A stretch of 13,672 bases of DNA from Candidatus Aenigmatarchaeota archaeon. Lineage in GTDB: Archaea; Aenigmatarchaeota; Aenigmatarchaeia; GW2011-AR5. The DNA lies in contig JACQNW010000127.1 of assembly GCA_016202845.1 (NCBI GenBank), positions 1 to 13,672 on the forward strand, read 5' to 3'. Shown here piece by piece: positions 1 through 5,686 of the stretch; position 1 is the stretch's first letter; every line of letters begins with the position of its first letter. The position numbers and the translations under genes are program-made. The notes below the pieces were generated by a model. It was not told the origin of the DNA and did not search any database. It saw only the letters and a program-made list of their open reading frames with translations.

Positions 1-635
1 TCATCAACTATCCAAGGAATTGCTTTCAGGAAATAAACTAGCGCACCAACATCCCTGAATATAGTTTTCCCTTTCCACTCTTTAGCTTCAAGAATTTGAA
101 AATTTTCTGCTTCCAGTTGTTTTGTAATATTTGGCAGCGTATTATTTTTCCATTTTGGTTCTGTTTTGAATATTTTCATTAGATCCACCAAGCTTCTGCC
201 GTCAACTTGCTGTGTAAAAAACAATCCTTCTGGCATGATGATTCGTCTAAGTTCCTTGAAGTTAAAGCCGCCATGCCTATTCAAAACCAAGTCAAACTCA
301 TTGTCTGAAAATGGCAATTCTTTCGTTTCATTTGCATATATTACCTTGACTTTATATTTTTTCAAATTCTTTTGTGCAACTGAAGCATTTGGCTTATAAC
401 TTTCAATTGCAGCTGCATTTTTTGGGTTATGAACTTTCAATATCTTTGAGAAAACCTCGCCCCCTCCTGTTGCTGTATCCAAAACAGAGTTAGAATTTTT
501 AACTAATCTTTTAGCTAGCAATACATAATTCCAGTTTGGATGTCCCTCAACAAACCTATTTTTCAGATAAGAAAAATCCCAGCCTTCAAACAAGGCCTTC
601 TCGTCTTTTTTCCATTTGTTAATTAGTTCTTTCAT
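1..635 (-). CDS. Class I SAM-dependent methyltransferase (partial, C-terminus off window)
   Basis: The reading frame starts at an ATG at 635 and runs off the left edge after 211 codons, so the C-terminus is missing. Residues 51-60 (VLDTATGGGE) form the glycine-rich SAM-binding loop (motif I). An acidic/amide stretch at about 103-120 (ETKELPFSDNEFDLVLNR) matches the motif around the end of strand beta 4 in Rossmann-fold methyltransferases. The segment near 199-209 (LVYFLKAIPW) resembles the conserved tail of small uncharacterised methyltransferases related to ubiE/tellurite-type enzymes. The substrate cannot be read from the sequence. It lies 37 bp downstream of the nucleotidyltransferase gene on the same strand and may be the last gene of that operon. 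The methyltransferase class is confident; the specific function is unknown. Confidence 0.85.
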   Translation of the reverse strand, partial: MKELINKWKKDEKALFEGWDFSYLKNRFVEGHPNWNYVLLAKRLVKNSNSVLDTATGGGEVFSKILKVHNPKNAAAIESYKPNASVAQKNLKKYKVKVIYANETKELPFSDNEFDLVLNRHGGFNFKELRRIIMPEGLFFTQQVDGRSLVDLMKIFKTEPKWKNNTLPNITKQLEAENFQILEAKEWKGKTIFRDVGALVYFLKAIPWIVD

Positions 636-672
636 CTATTTTCAATCCTAATGTTTCAATCAAGCATTGATT

Positions 673-1290
673 TTACCTGTAAACCTCTATTATCTCATAA
701 TTTGCATTGTAATTTTCCATCAGCTGCATAAATTTGCCTTTGTGCTCTGACATTACAAGCAACGCGCTTTTTCCTATTTTTTCTGCATTAAAATTTTCTA
801 TCATGCCTGAATAACGCTTTTTGCCTGCCATGTAACCATAGAGTTTGTTGAGAAAAGCGCCTCGCATTTTTGGCGCTTCCCATGACATTATGAAAAACTG
901 CTTTAGATCTTTTTTCCCCATTCCCGAAGAATATTTTCCATATAAAACAATGCCCGTGCTTATTATGCTCCGCTTGAGGTCTTTCCATTTTTTCAATTCA
1001 CCCACAATGCAGCTTATTCTATTGTCTATTCTTCTGAGCTTAAACTGTAAAGCTGCATTTGATGTGTAAAACTCTTCTGCAATTTTATTTAACGAAATTT
1101 TAAGGGTATTTTCCTGAGTCTTATTTAGCGTAGCATCAAAAAACAAATCCACATCAGATTCTTTTGTTGCCCTATTTTGGGCTATGCTGCCGAAAAGGAT
1201 AACATTATTTATTTTTCCCATTAATTTGTTGTCAATGTTGCTTATTATAAAATATGCAGCAGCTATAGCATAACTTTTATAATCATTCAT
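673..1290 (-). CDS. MNT-type nucleotidyltransferase with C-terminal extension
   Basis: This 205-residue protein carries the pol-beta/MNT nucleotidyltransferase signature. Residues 31-35 (ILFGS) are the GS loop, followed at 46-48 by the DVD metal-binding acidic pair (GS-x10-DVD). Minimal MNT antitoxins are about 100 residues. Here about 85 further residues (roughly 120-205) follow, including a basic patch around MAGKKRY and a YEIIEVYR end. Similar extended proteins seem to me common in small archaeal genomes, but I know no defined function. The start ATG overlaps the end of the HEPN gene by 8 nt (ATGAATGA), a typical translational coupling. In known HEPN/MNT pairs, the MNT partner neutralises the HEPN RNase, in some cases by AMPylating it. 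That role is inferred here, and the third catalytic acidic residue was not located with certainty. Confidence 0.85.
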   Translation of the reverse strand: MNDYKSYAIAAAYFIISNIDNKLMGKINNVILFGSIAQNRATKESDVDLFFDATLNKTQENTLKISLNKIAEEFYTSNAALQFKLRRIDNRISCIVGELKKWKDLKRSIISTGIVLYGKYSSGMGKKDLKQFFIMSWEAPKMRGAFLNKLYGYMAGKKRYSGMIENFNAEKIGKSALLVMSEHKGKFMQLMENYNANYEIIEVYR

Positions 1291-1705
1291 TTTCTTCGCC
1301 TTCCATTATAAGTTTTTTTATCTCCAGAAAATTATCTATTTTATCCCTGAGCATTTTGTCATCTTTCAAAGGAGCGCCATAAATAAGCTCGTTCCTGTCT
1401 TTTTCAATTTCACGCGCGATTGACAAGATTTCAAATATTTGCGGTATTTCTTCAATTTTTTTTGTTATAATTGCAGAAAGCCTAAGCTTGATGTTTTTTT
1501 CATTCAGCTTAAACCATTCGTGCTTCAGCGAAGCTCCTGGTTTCATTATGTGCAACTTATGCAAGTAGAGTTCTATTGCGTGCTGGACACCAAGCGAGGC
1601 CATTGATGCAATTCTTCTTTGGTAGGCTAGCAGATCCCCCTTCAAAGCTTCTTCTATTGTGTTTTCCACTTCTTTCAGGGCATCTTCATTCTTGGAGTTC
1701 TGCAT
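1283..1705 (-). CDS. HEPN-domain protein, probable toxin-like partner of the MNT gene
   Basis: The protein is 140 residues if started at the ATG at 1705. An in-frame TTG at 1744 would add 13 residues, but that would place an operator-like dyad (1713-1731) inside the coding sequence, so ATG is preferred. The protein is predicted all-helical, with a helix around 30-52 (RRIASMASLGVQHAIEL) and the HEPN signature region at 98-110 (REIEKDRNELIYG). The HEPN RNase motif is R-x4-6-H; here R104-x4-Y109 stands in its place, so the histidine is replaced by tyrosine. That could mean altered or lost RNase activity, or a structural HEPN subunit. The 8-nt overlap with the MNT gene supports a two-gene toxin-antitoxin-like module. 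The fold is assigned from motif and context only. Confidence 0.72.
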   Translation of the reverse strand: MQNSKNEDALKEVENTIEEALKGDLLAYQRRIASMASLGVQHAIELYLHKLHIMKPGASLKHEWFKLNEKNIKLRLSAIITKKIEEIPQIFEILSIAREIEKDRNELIYGAPLKDDKMLRDKIDNFLEIKKLIMEGEENE

Positions 1706-1712
1706 CTTAATA

Positions 1713-1731
1713 TTAAGGCATGTGTCTTTAA
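1713..1731. promoter_or_regulatory. Imperfect dyad, second operator-like site before HEPN
   Basis: The plus-strand sequence TTAAGGCA-TG-TGTCTTTAA is a decayed version of the perfect dyad at 1750-1769 (TTAAGACA-TC-TGTCTTAA), with the same 2-bp spacer. The two centres are 38 bp apart. It falls in the presumed 5' leader just upstream of the ATG at 1705. Confidence 0.45.
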
Positions 1732-1749
1732 AATATTCAATCAATGAAA

Positions 1750-1769
1750 ATTAAGACATCTGTCTTAAT
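1750..1769. promoter_or_regulatory. Perfect 9-2-9 bp dyad at the HEPN/MNT promoter (putative operator)
   Basis: ATTAAGACA and TGTCTTAAT are exact inverted copies separated by 2 bp. The 2-bp gap is too small for a stable RNA hairpin loop, so a DNA-binding dimer site is more likely. It lies just downstream, on the minus strand, of the TATA-like box at 1771-1778 and upstream of the expected transcription start near 1748. A bound protein there would block assembly of the pre-initiation complex. Autoregulation of the module is inferred. Confidence 0.55.
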
Positions 1770-1770
1770 A

Positions 1771-1780
1771 CTATATAACC
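1771..1780 (-). promoter_or_regulatory. TATA-like box for the HEPN/MNT operon
   Basis: The minus-strand sequence GGTTATATAG overlaps the last codons and stop of the upstream transporter gene. Typical archaeal spacing puts the start site near 1745-1750, giving a leader of about 40 nt to the ATG at 1705. The module therefore appears to have its own promoter inside the end of the previous gene. Confidence 0.45.
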
Positions 1781-2646
1781 ATAACCGACAGCGCAACTGC
1801 GCTGCCCAGAGCAGTCGCCAGCCCTATTTTCTGGTGGCGCATGAGTATTTCCTTGTTTATTGCAAGACCGAGCAGGGCTGCCACCGCTATGTAGCTTTCT
1901 GAAATCGAAAGGGCAATTGTTATGGGTATGAACGTGACGGCAAAGGCAAAAAATATCCACGCCAGATTGTCAAATGCCGCCGTGAAGAAAACAATTTTTT
2001 TGTTTTTCATTATGTCACGCGTGAGATTTCCTGTGCGCTTGTTCGACATCAAGTAGAATAAACATATCAATGTTACAAAAACATCTATGAACCAGTTTGT
2101 GAGCAGGGGATTTGTTATCCTGGTTGCAAATCCGTACATAAAATTTGCTATGCCCATGAGAACAGCACCGCAAATCATGAGTACAACTCCTTTTTCGAGC
2201 CAGACTTTTCTCTTCAGATGATGTGACCGCAAAGAAATAAGAATAAGCCCTGCTATCAATATTGTTATAAGGAATATCTCGACTATGCCAAGTCCTTCGT
2301 TTATTATGAAAACAGCTAGCACAGCTGTTATGGGAACTTCAAGTGCCAGCAGCGGCTCTGCAATTGTTATTTTGCCCTTTTTCAGGGCTTCAAAATCAAA
2401 AAGAGCTGCCATTAGAAGGACGACAGAAACTCCAGTGAGCACCAAAAATGTGCTGTCCTGGAATGAAAATAAAATTTCCAAGTCCTTGTAAACCAAAGGA
2501 GTAAGAACTACTGCGCCCAGCGCCACTATTACAAATAATGCTTCCCAGTCGCCTATTTTCCGCGTGGCGCGCTGGATAGAAAAATCGCCGAAGCCCCAGC
2601 ACAGTAAAGCCCCTATAGCAAAAAGCACGCCTAGCTCTGCAGACAT
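1771..2646 (-). CDS. EamA/DMT-superfamily membrane transporter
   Basis: This 291-residue protein is almost entirely hydrophobic, with about ten predicted membrane helices in two similar halves (about 1-140 and 150-291). This is the layout of the drug/metabolite transporter (EamA) family. The N-terminal segment (LGVLFAIGALLCWGFGDF) is the typical first helix with a Trp-Gly pair. The second half begins near residue 149 (LEKGVVLMICGAVLMGIANF) with a related pattern. Length matches the family norm of about 290-300. The substrate cannot be predicted; family members export metabolites or drugs. The ATG at 2646 lies about 26 bp from a TATATA element shared with the divergent SET gene, so the mRNA is probably leaderless. 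Its 3' end contains the promoter of the HEPN gene. Confidence 0.88.
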   Translation of the reverse strand: MSAELGVLFAIGALLCWGFGDFSIQRATRKIGDWEALFVIVALGAVVLTPLVYKDLEILFSFQDSTFLVLTGVSVVLLMAALFDFEALKKGKITIAEPLLALEVPITAVLAVFIINEGLGIVEIFLITILIAGLILISLRSHHLKRKVWLEKGVVLMICGAVLMGIANFMYGFATRITNPLLTNWFIDVFVTLICLFYLMSNKRTGNLTRDIMKNKKIVFFTAAFDNLAWIFFAFAVTFIPITIALSISESYIAVAALLGLAINKEILMRHQKIGLATALGSAVALSVMVI

Positions 2647-2697
2647 AAGATAAAATGGTTAAGTATTGTATATATGTTTGATTGCCAATAAATTTGT
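2647..2697. promoter_or_regulatory. Divergent promoter with one shared TATATA element
   Basis: The 51-bp spacer between two divergent ATG codons contains a single self-complementary TATATA at 2669-2674 (context TTGTATATATGTTTG). Its centre is 26.5 bp from the plus-strand ATG at 2698 and 25.5 bp from the minus-strand ATG at 2646, which is the archaeal TATA-to-start-site distance in both directions. Neither gene has room for a leader or a Shine-Dalgarno sequence. Both are therefore predicted to be leaderless and fired from the same box. Confidence 0.6.
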
Positions 2698-3213
2698 ATG
2701 CAAGACCTTCATAAAATATGGGGACACAGATGGCTCACGCCAAAAGCTTTAGTTAAAACTTCTCCAATACACGGATTGGGGACTTTTGCTATAAAGCCTA
2801 TAAGAAAAGGAGAAGTAATTTCTGTCACTGGCGGTATTGTTGTTCCTCATTCTGATATAGCAAGATACAGAAAAATGATGGGGCACATTGGCTCGCAGAT
2901 TAATGACGATTTTTTCATTGTCCCGGCCAGCAGGAAGGAGATTGAAAAATCTGGCGTGTTCAACCATTCATGCGAACCGAACAGGGGGTTTGTTGATTCT
3001 GTTACAACAATAGCAATAAAAAGCATTGGGGCGGGCGAGGAACTCACCGCTGACTACGCGTTTTTTGAATCAGACTTTAAACCATTCAGGTGCGGCTGCA
3101 ACGCTGCGAATTGCAGGAAAATAATTAAGCCAACAGACTGGAAGATAAAGGCACTTCAGGACAAATATGGCCAATATTTTTCTCCTTACCTAAAAAGAAA
3201 AATCAGCTTATAA
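2698..3213 (+). CDS. SET-domain protein methyltransferase
   Basis: This 171-residue protein has the ordered SET motifs: GLGTFA at 26-31, the SAM-binding and pseudoknot motif NHSCEPN at 89-95, and ELTADY at 115-120 with the catalytic tyrosine. A Cys cluster CxCx4C at 132, 134 and 139 resembles the zinc-binding post-SET segment, which closes the lysine channel. SET enzymes transfer methyl groups from SAM to lysine side chains of proteins. Bacterial and archaeal single-domain versions modify chromatin or other proteins, but the target here is unknown. It is divergently transcribed from the transporter and 23 bp upstream of the adenosyltransferase gene. All key residues look intact, so activity is likely. 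Confidence 0.93.
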   Translation: MQDLHKIWGHRWLTPKALVKTSPIHGLGTFAIKPIRKGEVISVTGGIVVPHSDIARYRKMMGHIGSQINDDFFIVPASRKEIEKSGVFNHSCEPNRGFVDSVTTIAIKSIGAGEELTADYAFFESDFKPFRCGCNAANCRKIIKPTDWKIKALQDKYGQYFSPYLKRKISL

Positions 3214-3236
3214 GATTAAACCTGCTATATCTTAAC

Positions 3237-3812
3237 ATGAAACCCACAGAAGTGGATGACGAAGGCATGAGGCACACAAAATGGTGCGGCGACGAGGGAA
3301 AGACTGCGCTTTATGCCGGTTACAGGGTAGACAAGGACGATCCCATACTTGAAGCCATAGGAACGCTTGATGAGCTGAATTCTTTTATTGGCCTTGCAAG
3401 AAGCAGGATAGAGAATGATACAGTTTCTTCTATTCTGAAACAAGTACAGCAGGATATTTTCACTATGGGATCAGATCTTGCAAATCCAAGAGAGGCGGGA
3501 AAAAAGGGGCCCAGGCTGGAAGAAGAGAGAATAGGCTGGCTTGAGAAAATCACATTAGATCTGGACAGAGAGCTCCCGCAGCTGCACAATTTTATTCTGC
3601 CGGGTGCTTCGCCGCCTTCTGCATTGTTTCATGTTTGCAGGTCTGTTGCCCGCAGGGCGGAAAGAAAAGTAATCGGCACAAAAAAAAGGGGCACTGAAAA
3701 TGTGATAAAGTACCTGAACAGGCTGTCATATTTTTTCTTCCTGCTTGCAAGGGATTATAATCTGGAAAACAAAATCAAGGAAGATGAATGGAACATTGGC
3801 AAGGAGGAATGA
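3237..3812 (+). CDS. PduO-type ATP:cob(I)alamin adenosyltransferase
   Basis: This 191-residue, mostly helical protein transfers the 5'-deoxyadenosyl group of ATP to cob(I)alamin, forming adenosylcobalamin. The PduO/MMAB motifs occur in order: the ATP-loop segment TKWCGDEGKTAL (14-25), where the family has T-R-x-G-D-x-G-x-T; AIGTLDELNSFIGL (40-53); LPGASPPSALFHVCR (121-135) with VARRAER (137-143); and YLNRLSYFFF (159-168). The usual Arg after Thr in the ATP loop is Lys here. Length fits the family (about 180-200). It follows the SET gene by 23 bp and its TGA is preceded by a strong Shine-Dalgarno that also serves the next gene. No B12 riboswitch or other cobalamin gene is visible in the window, so salvage of imported cobalamin is an inference. 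Confidence 0.93.
   Translation: MKPTEVDDEGMRHTKWCGDEGKTALYAGYRVDKDDPILEAIGTLDELNSFIGLARSRIENDTVSSILKQVQQDIFTMGSDLANPREAGKKGPRLEEERIGWLEKITLDLDRELPQLHNFILPGASPPSALFHVCRSVARRAERKVIGTKKRGTENVIKYLNRLSYFFFLLARDYNLENKIKEDEWNIGKEE
3801..3808 (+). promoter_or_regulatory. Strong Shine-Dalgarno AAGGAGGA at the end of the adenosyltransferase gene
   Basis: AAGGAGGA sits in the last codons of the adenosyltransferase. An ATG at 3809 follows immediately, too close for good initiation and in a frame that closes at 3976. An in-frame ATT at 3813 lies 5 nt after GGAGG, near the ideal spacing. The site decides how the next gene is likely to start. Confidence 0.55.
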
Positions 3813-4532
3813 ATTATCAGGGAACTCGCAGGCGCGCTAGTTGCAAGGCTTTTTGCATATTCATGCTTGGCTCTTTTAGCAACAGATGCAAGAACAAGTT
3901 CATCCAATTTTTCGACACACAAACTCCTTGTTGTGGCATCAAGTTACAGCGATGTCACATGCGATGGCATACCTGAATTGGTTCATGTACTTTCAAAAGA
4001 TGGCAAGACGTATTTACAATTCAATGAGACCAGCGCGGATATGACGGGTTATGCCACTGATGTTGAATTTCAACATGACAGAATAGTTCTGCACCTGGAT
4101 GTTGATGGAGACGGCAAACCTGACAGAAAAATGGATTACAGAGACTGCACAAAAGAAGAAACAGAACGCACATCTGTTGGATGGGCTGATGTTGACTGCG
4201 ACGGTAAAACAGAGAAAATACAACTTAAAGGAAATAGAGCTGCAAATACAACAAAATTAAGCGTATATGATAAGAATGTAGGCCTTCCATACTTAATAAT
4301 TCTCATAGGCTATCCTGTTGACAATGTTGTTATACAGCCTGAGCAGGTTTATTTTAAGCTTGATATCAACAGAGACGGTTTGCCGGACGAGGAATATGGC
4401 CATGAATGCGAACCGCCTGATTTTTTGAGACTTCCTTATTTAATCATAGATGAGGAATCTGAAAATCCAATAACGCATGTCGATGCTCATCCGGTAAATT
4501 CACATACAGCAGGCGCAGCCAATCTTATGTAA
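3813..4532 (+). CDS. Exported protein with Asp-rich (DxDxDG) calcium-loop-like repeats; non-ATG start or frameshift
   Basis: I do not recognise the family. The open frame begins right after the adenosyltransferase TGA, in the same frame. Its first residues (RELAGALVARLFAYSCLALLATDA) form a signal-peptide-like or membrane stretch, yet no ATG, GTG or TTG precedes them; the first ordinary start is TTG at 3867, which would cut the stretch in half. Possible solutions are an ATT start at 3813 or a 1-nt frameshift after the ATG at 3809. Counting from 3813 (239 residues), calcium-loop-like motifs occur at 47-52 (DVTCDG), 96-104 (DVDGDGKPD), 127-133 (DVDCDGK) and 184-192 (DINRDGLPD). They resemble FG-GAP/EF-hand-like loops of surface proteins. 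Four cysteines (50, 112, 129, 199) could form disulfides. The 3' end overlaps the convergent deacylase by 46 bp. Confidence 0.65.
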   Translation: MIRELAGALVARLFAYSCLALLATDARTSSSNFSTHKLLVVASSYSDVTCDGIPELVHVLSKDGKTYLQFNETSADMTGYATDVEFQHDRIVLHLDVDGDGKPDRKMDYRDCTKEETERTSVGWADVDCDGKTEKIQLKGNRAANTTKLSVYDKNVGLPYLIILIGYPVDNVVIQPEQVYFKLDINRDGLPDEEYGHECEPPDFLRLPYLIIDEESENPITHVDAHPVNSHTAGAANLM

Positions 4533-4963
4533 TCATCACAATTCATTTTTACAGTATGTTCGTGAACGCCCGGATTGAAATAAATAATTTTATTTTTGAG
4601 CAGAGCAGCATCGCAAAATGTTTCAAGCTCGAAAAGCAGGCCGAAAGGGTGGACGCTGCCGATCTCGCAGCCTGTCCTTTGCAGGACTTCTTCATGACAA
4701 GCGAGACGCAGAGGAAGCCTAGCGTCGCTTATCTGCCTGCCAAGGCTTTCAAGATTTATTTTTCTGTTTCCTGGAAGTACTGCAAGAAAAAAGAATCTTC
4801 CACTGTCCTTGACAACGATCGCTTTTGCGCCCTGTTCTACAGGAACTCCTATTATAGCAGTGGCTTCTTCTGAAGTTATAACAGGTTCATGAGAAAAAAC
4901 TTCATACTTTACTGAATGTTTGTCAAGAAATTCCTGCAACTCATTGAACTCCCTTTGCATCAT
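4487..4963 (-). CDS. YbaK/ProX-like aminoacyl-tRNA deacylase domain protein
   Basis: This 158-residue protein matches the YbaK/aa-tRNA editing domain, which hydrolyses mischarged tRNA in trans. Visible family signatures are the early segment SHEPVITSEEAT (24-35), the conserved lysine in GAKAIVVK (K47), the central LPGNRKINLESL (64-75), and the TGCEIGSVHPFG loop (97-108). The end (FNPGVHEHTVKMNCDDY) also fits the fold. The specificity (Cys-tRNA(Pro), Ala-tRNA(Pro) or other) cannot be decided from sequence alone. The segment ARLPLRLACHEEV (81-93) appears a few residues longer than usual. It begins with two ATG codons and is divergent from the GNAT gene at 5005; its stop overlaps the plus-strand exported-protein gene by 46 bp. 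Confidence 0.88.
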   Translation of the reverse strand: MMQREFNELQEFLDKHSVKYEVFSHEPVITSEEATAIIGVPVEQGAKAIVVKDSGRFFFLAVLPGNRKINLESLGRQISDARLPLRLACHEEVLQRTGCEIGSVHPFGLLFELETFCDAALLKNKIIYFNPGVHEHTVKMNCDDYIRLAAPAVCEFTG

Positions 4964-5004
4964 GGAAGTTTAAAATAAAAAGATAAAAAACCAATAAAAA
5001 CAAC
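4964..5004. promoter_or_regulatory. Divergent AT-rich promoter region
   Basis: This 41-bp A-rich spacer separates two divergent ATG codons. On the plus strand TTTAAAATAAAAAG (4969-4982) is centred about 28 bp before 5005. On the minus strand CTTTTTATC-type sequence around 4980-4992 is about 24 bp before 4963. Both genes would be leaderless. The boxes are degenerate, so the call is tentative. Confidence 0.35.
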
Positions 5005-5346
5005 ATGGAAAAAGGAAAAGTTGAGCATTTTGCCGCAGTAGGACAGGGAAGATTTTTCATAGACATGAAAGTTCCGAACGACGCCGGAGGCGTCAAACAG
5101 TTTCAGTCAGAACTGCTTTACAAGATAGAAAAACAGCCAGACGCCAAAGGCGTCAATATTTCTATTATGGACCTTTACCATACATTCACACCCAAAGAGC
5201 TCAGGGGAAGAGGTCTGGCGGAGAAGCTGACAAAAGCTGCATTTGAATTTGCAGAGAAAAACAAGATGAAAATAAGGCCTTCATGCTCGTATGTCGCGGA
5301 TGTTTTTCTCAAGAAGCATCCAGAGTGGGCGGACATGGTTGAATGA
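5005..5346 (+). CDS. GNAT-like acetyltransferase (YjdJ/COG2388 type) carrying two palindromic peptide inserts
   Basis: This 113-residue protein belongs to the short, single-motif GNAT family. The acetyl-CoA-binding segment ELRGRGLAEKL is at 65-75, preceded by MDLYHTFTPK (55-64) and followed by the family's SCSYVADVFLKKHPEWAD (93-110). The family is normally about 90-100 residues. The extra length comes from two inserts, DAGGV (26-30) and DAKGV (46-50), each encoded by the same GACGCC...GGCGTC palindrome, exactly 60 bp apart. Both fall where the family has turns between early beta strands. The substrate is unknown. The domain call is firm, and the inserts are directly seen. Confidence 0.88.
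   Translation: MEKGKVEHFAAVGQGRFFIDMKVPNDAGGVKQFQSELLYKIEKQPDAKGVNISIMDLYHTFTPKELRGRGLAEKLTKAAFEFAEKNKMKIRPSCSYVADVFLKKHPEWADMVE
5080..5094. repeat. Palindromic coding repeat GACGCC-gga-GGCGTC, copy 1
   Basis: Arms GACGCC and GGCGTC are perfect 6-bp inverted copies with a 3-nt loop. The element is read in frame as D-A-G-G-V (residues 26-30 of the GNAT protein) and is followed by AAA. It is one of five good copies in the window. Confidence 0.75.
5140..5154. repeat. Palindromic coding repeat GACGCC-aaa-GGCGTC, copy 2
   Basis: Same arms as copy 1 with loop AAA. It is identical over 18 nt, through the following AAT, to the copy at 9114. It is read as D-A-K-G-V-N (residues 46-51 of the GNAT protein) and starts exactly 60 bp after copy 1. 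Confidence 0.78.
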
Positions 5347-5683
5347 AAGTAATTTATCAGTAGATGGAAAACTTAGGCAAGCTAATTTTCAGCGAAAAAG
5401 CCTTCAAGCGATCAATACGGCTTTTGGCAAGTAAAACAGCAGCAATGCAGAAAAATCATCTTTTCCGAGCTAAATTTTAGTTCGTATGATGTGAGAGCTC
5501 TCTGGAAACATAGGCCAGAGACAACATGCCCTATTCGGCATTCTGAAGGTTGTGTATGCTTAAAAACTAAAGTCAAGTTTTCCAAGTACTGTTTATAGTG
5601 AACCAAACAAATAATGCCGATATCTTATAATTTGCTTCACTATATGTGACCAACTTATAGTAACATCCAGAATACTAAGTTGG
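5347..5683. other. 337-bp gene-free gap with nested inverted repeats (possible decayed element or structured RNA)
   Basis: This gap separates two convergent acetyltransferase genes. I see no credible gene; the longest ATG frame on the plus strand is 38 codons (5364-5480), of unknown type. The gap is rich in inverted repeats. TGGAAAACTT (5365-5374) pairs with AAGTTTTCCA (5575-5584), enclosing 220 bp. AAAAGCC near 5397 pairs with GGCTTTT near 5429. TCTCTGG (5499-5505) pairs with CCAGAGA (5515-5521). TATAGTGAA (5594-5602) pairs with TTCACTATA (5636-5644). The long stem at 5647-5686 follows. No tRNA, RNase P or SRP RNA signature was recognised. A miniature transposon remnant or an unknown structured RNA are both possible. 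Confidence 0.5.
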
Positions 5684-5686
5684 TCA
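5647..5686. terminator. Long hairpin overlapping the GNAT stop codon (putative convergent terminator)
   Basis: TGACCAACTT (5647-5656) pairs with AAGTTGGTCA (5677-5686). An inner AGTA/TACT extension follows after a 2-nt bulge, with a 10-nt loop. Its last three bases are the TGA stop of the minus-strand acetyltransferase. It lies between convergent genes, so a termination or 3'-end protection role is plausible. There is no clear T-run next to it, so the terminator label is tentative. Confidence 0.4.

Noticed and set aside
3810..3812. Readthrough of the adenosyltransferase TGA (same frame as the next gene) or selenocysteine
   Set aside because: A signal-like stretch would end up inside a cytosolic enzyme fusion and no SECIS-like structure is evident; separate initiation is simpler.
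4705..4726. GACGC...GCGTC pair inside the YbaK-like gene
   Set aside because: Arms are only 5 bp with a 12-nt loop and the flanks do not match the palindromic family; it may reflect ordinary Arg/Asp codons.
5412..5606. 64-codon minus-strand frame in the gap
   Set aside because: It starts with TTG, has no recognisable motif, and lies in a region better explained by inverted repeats.
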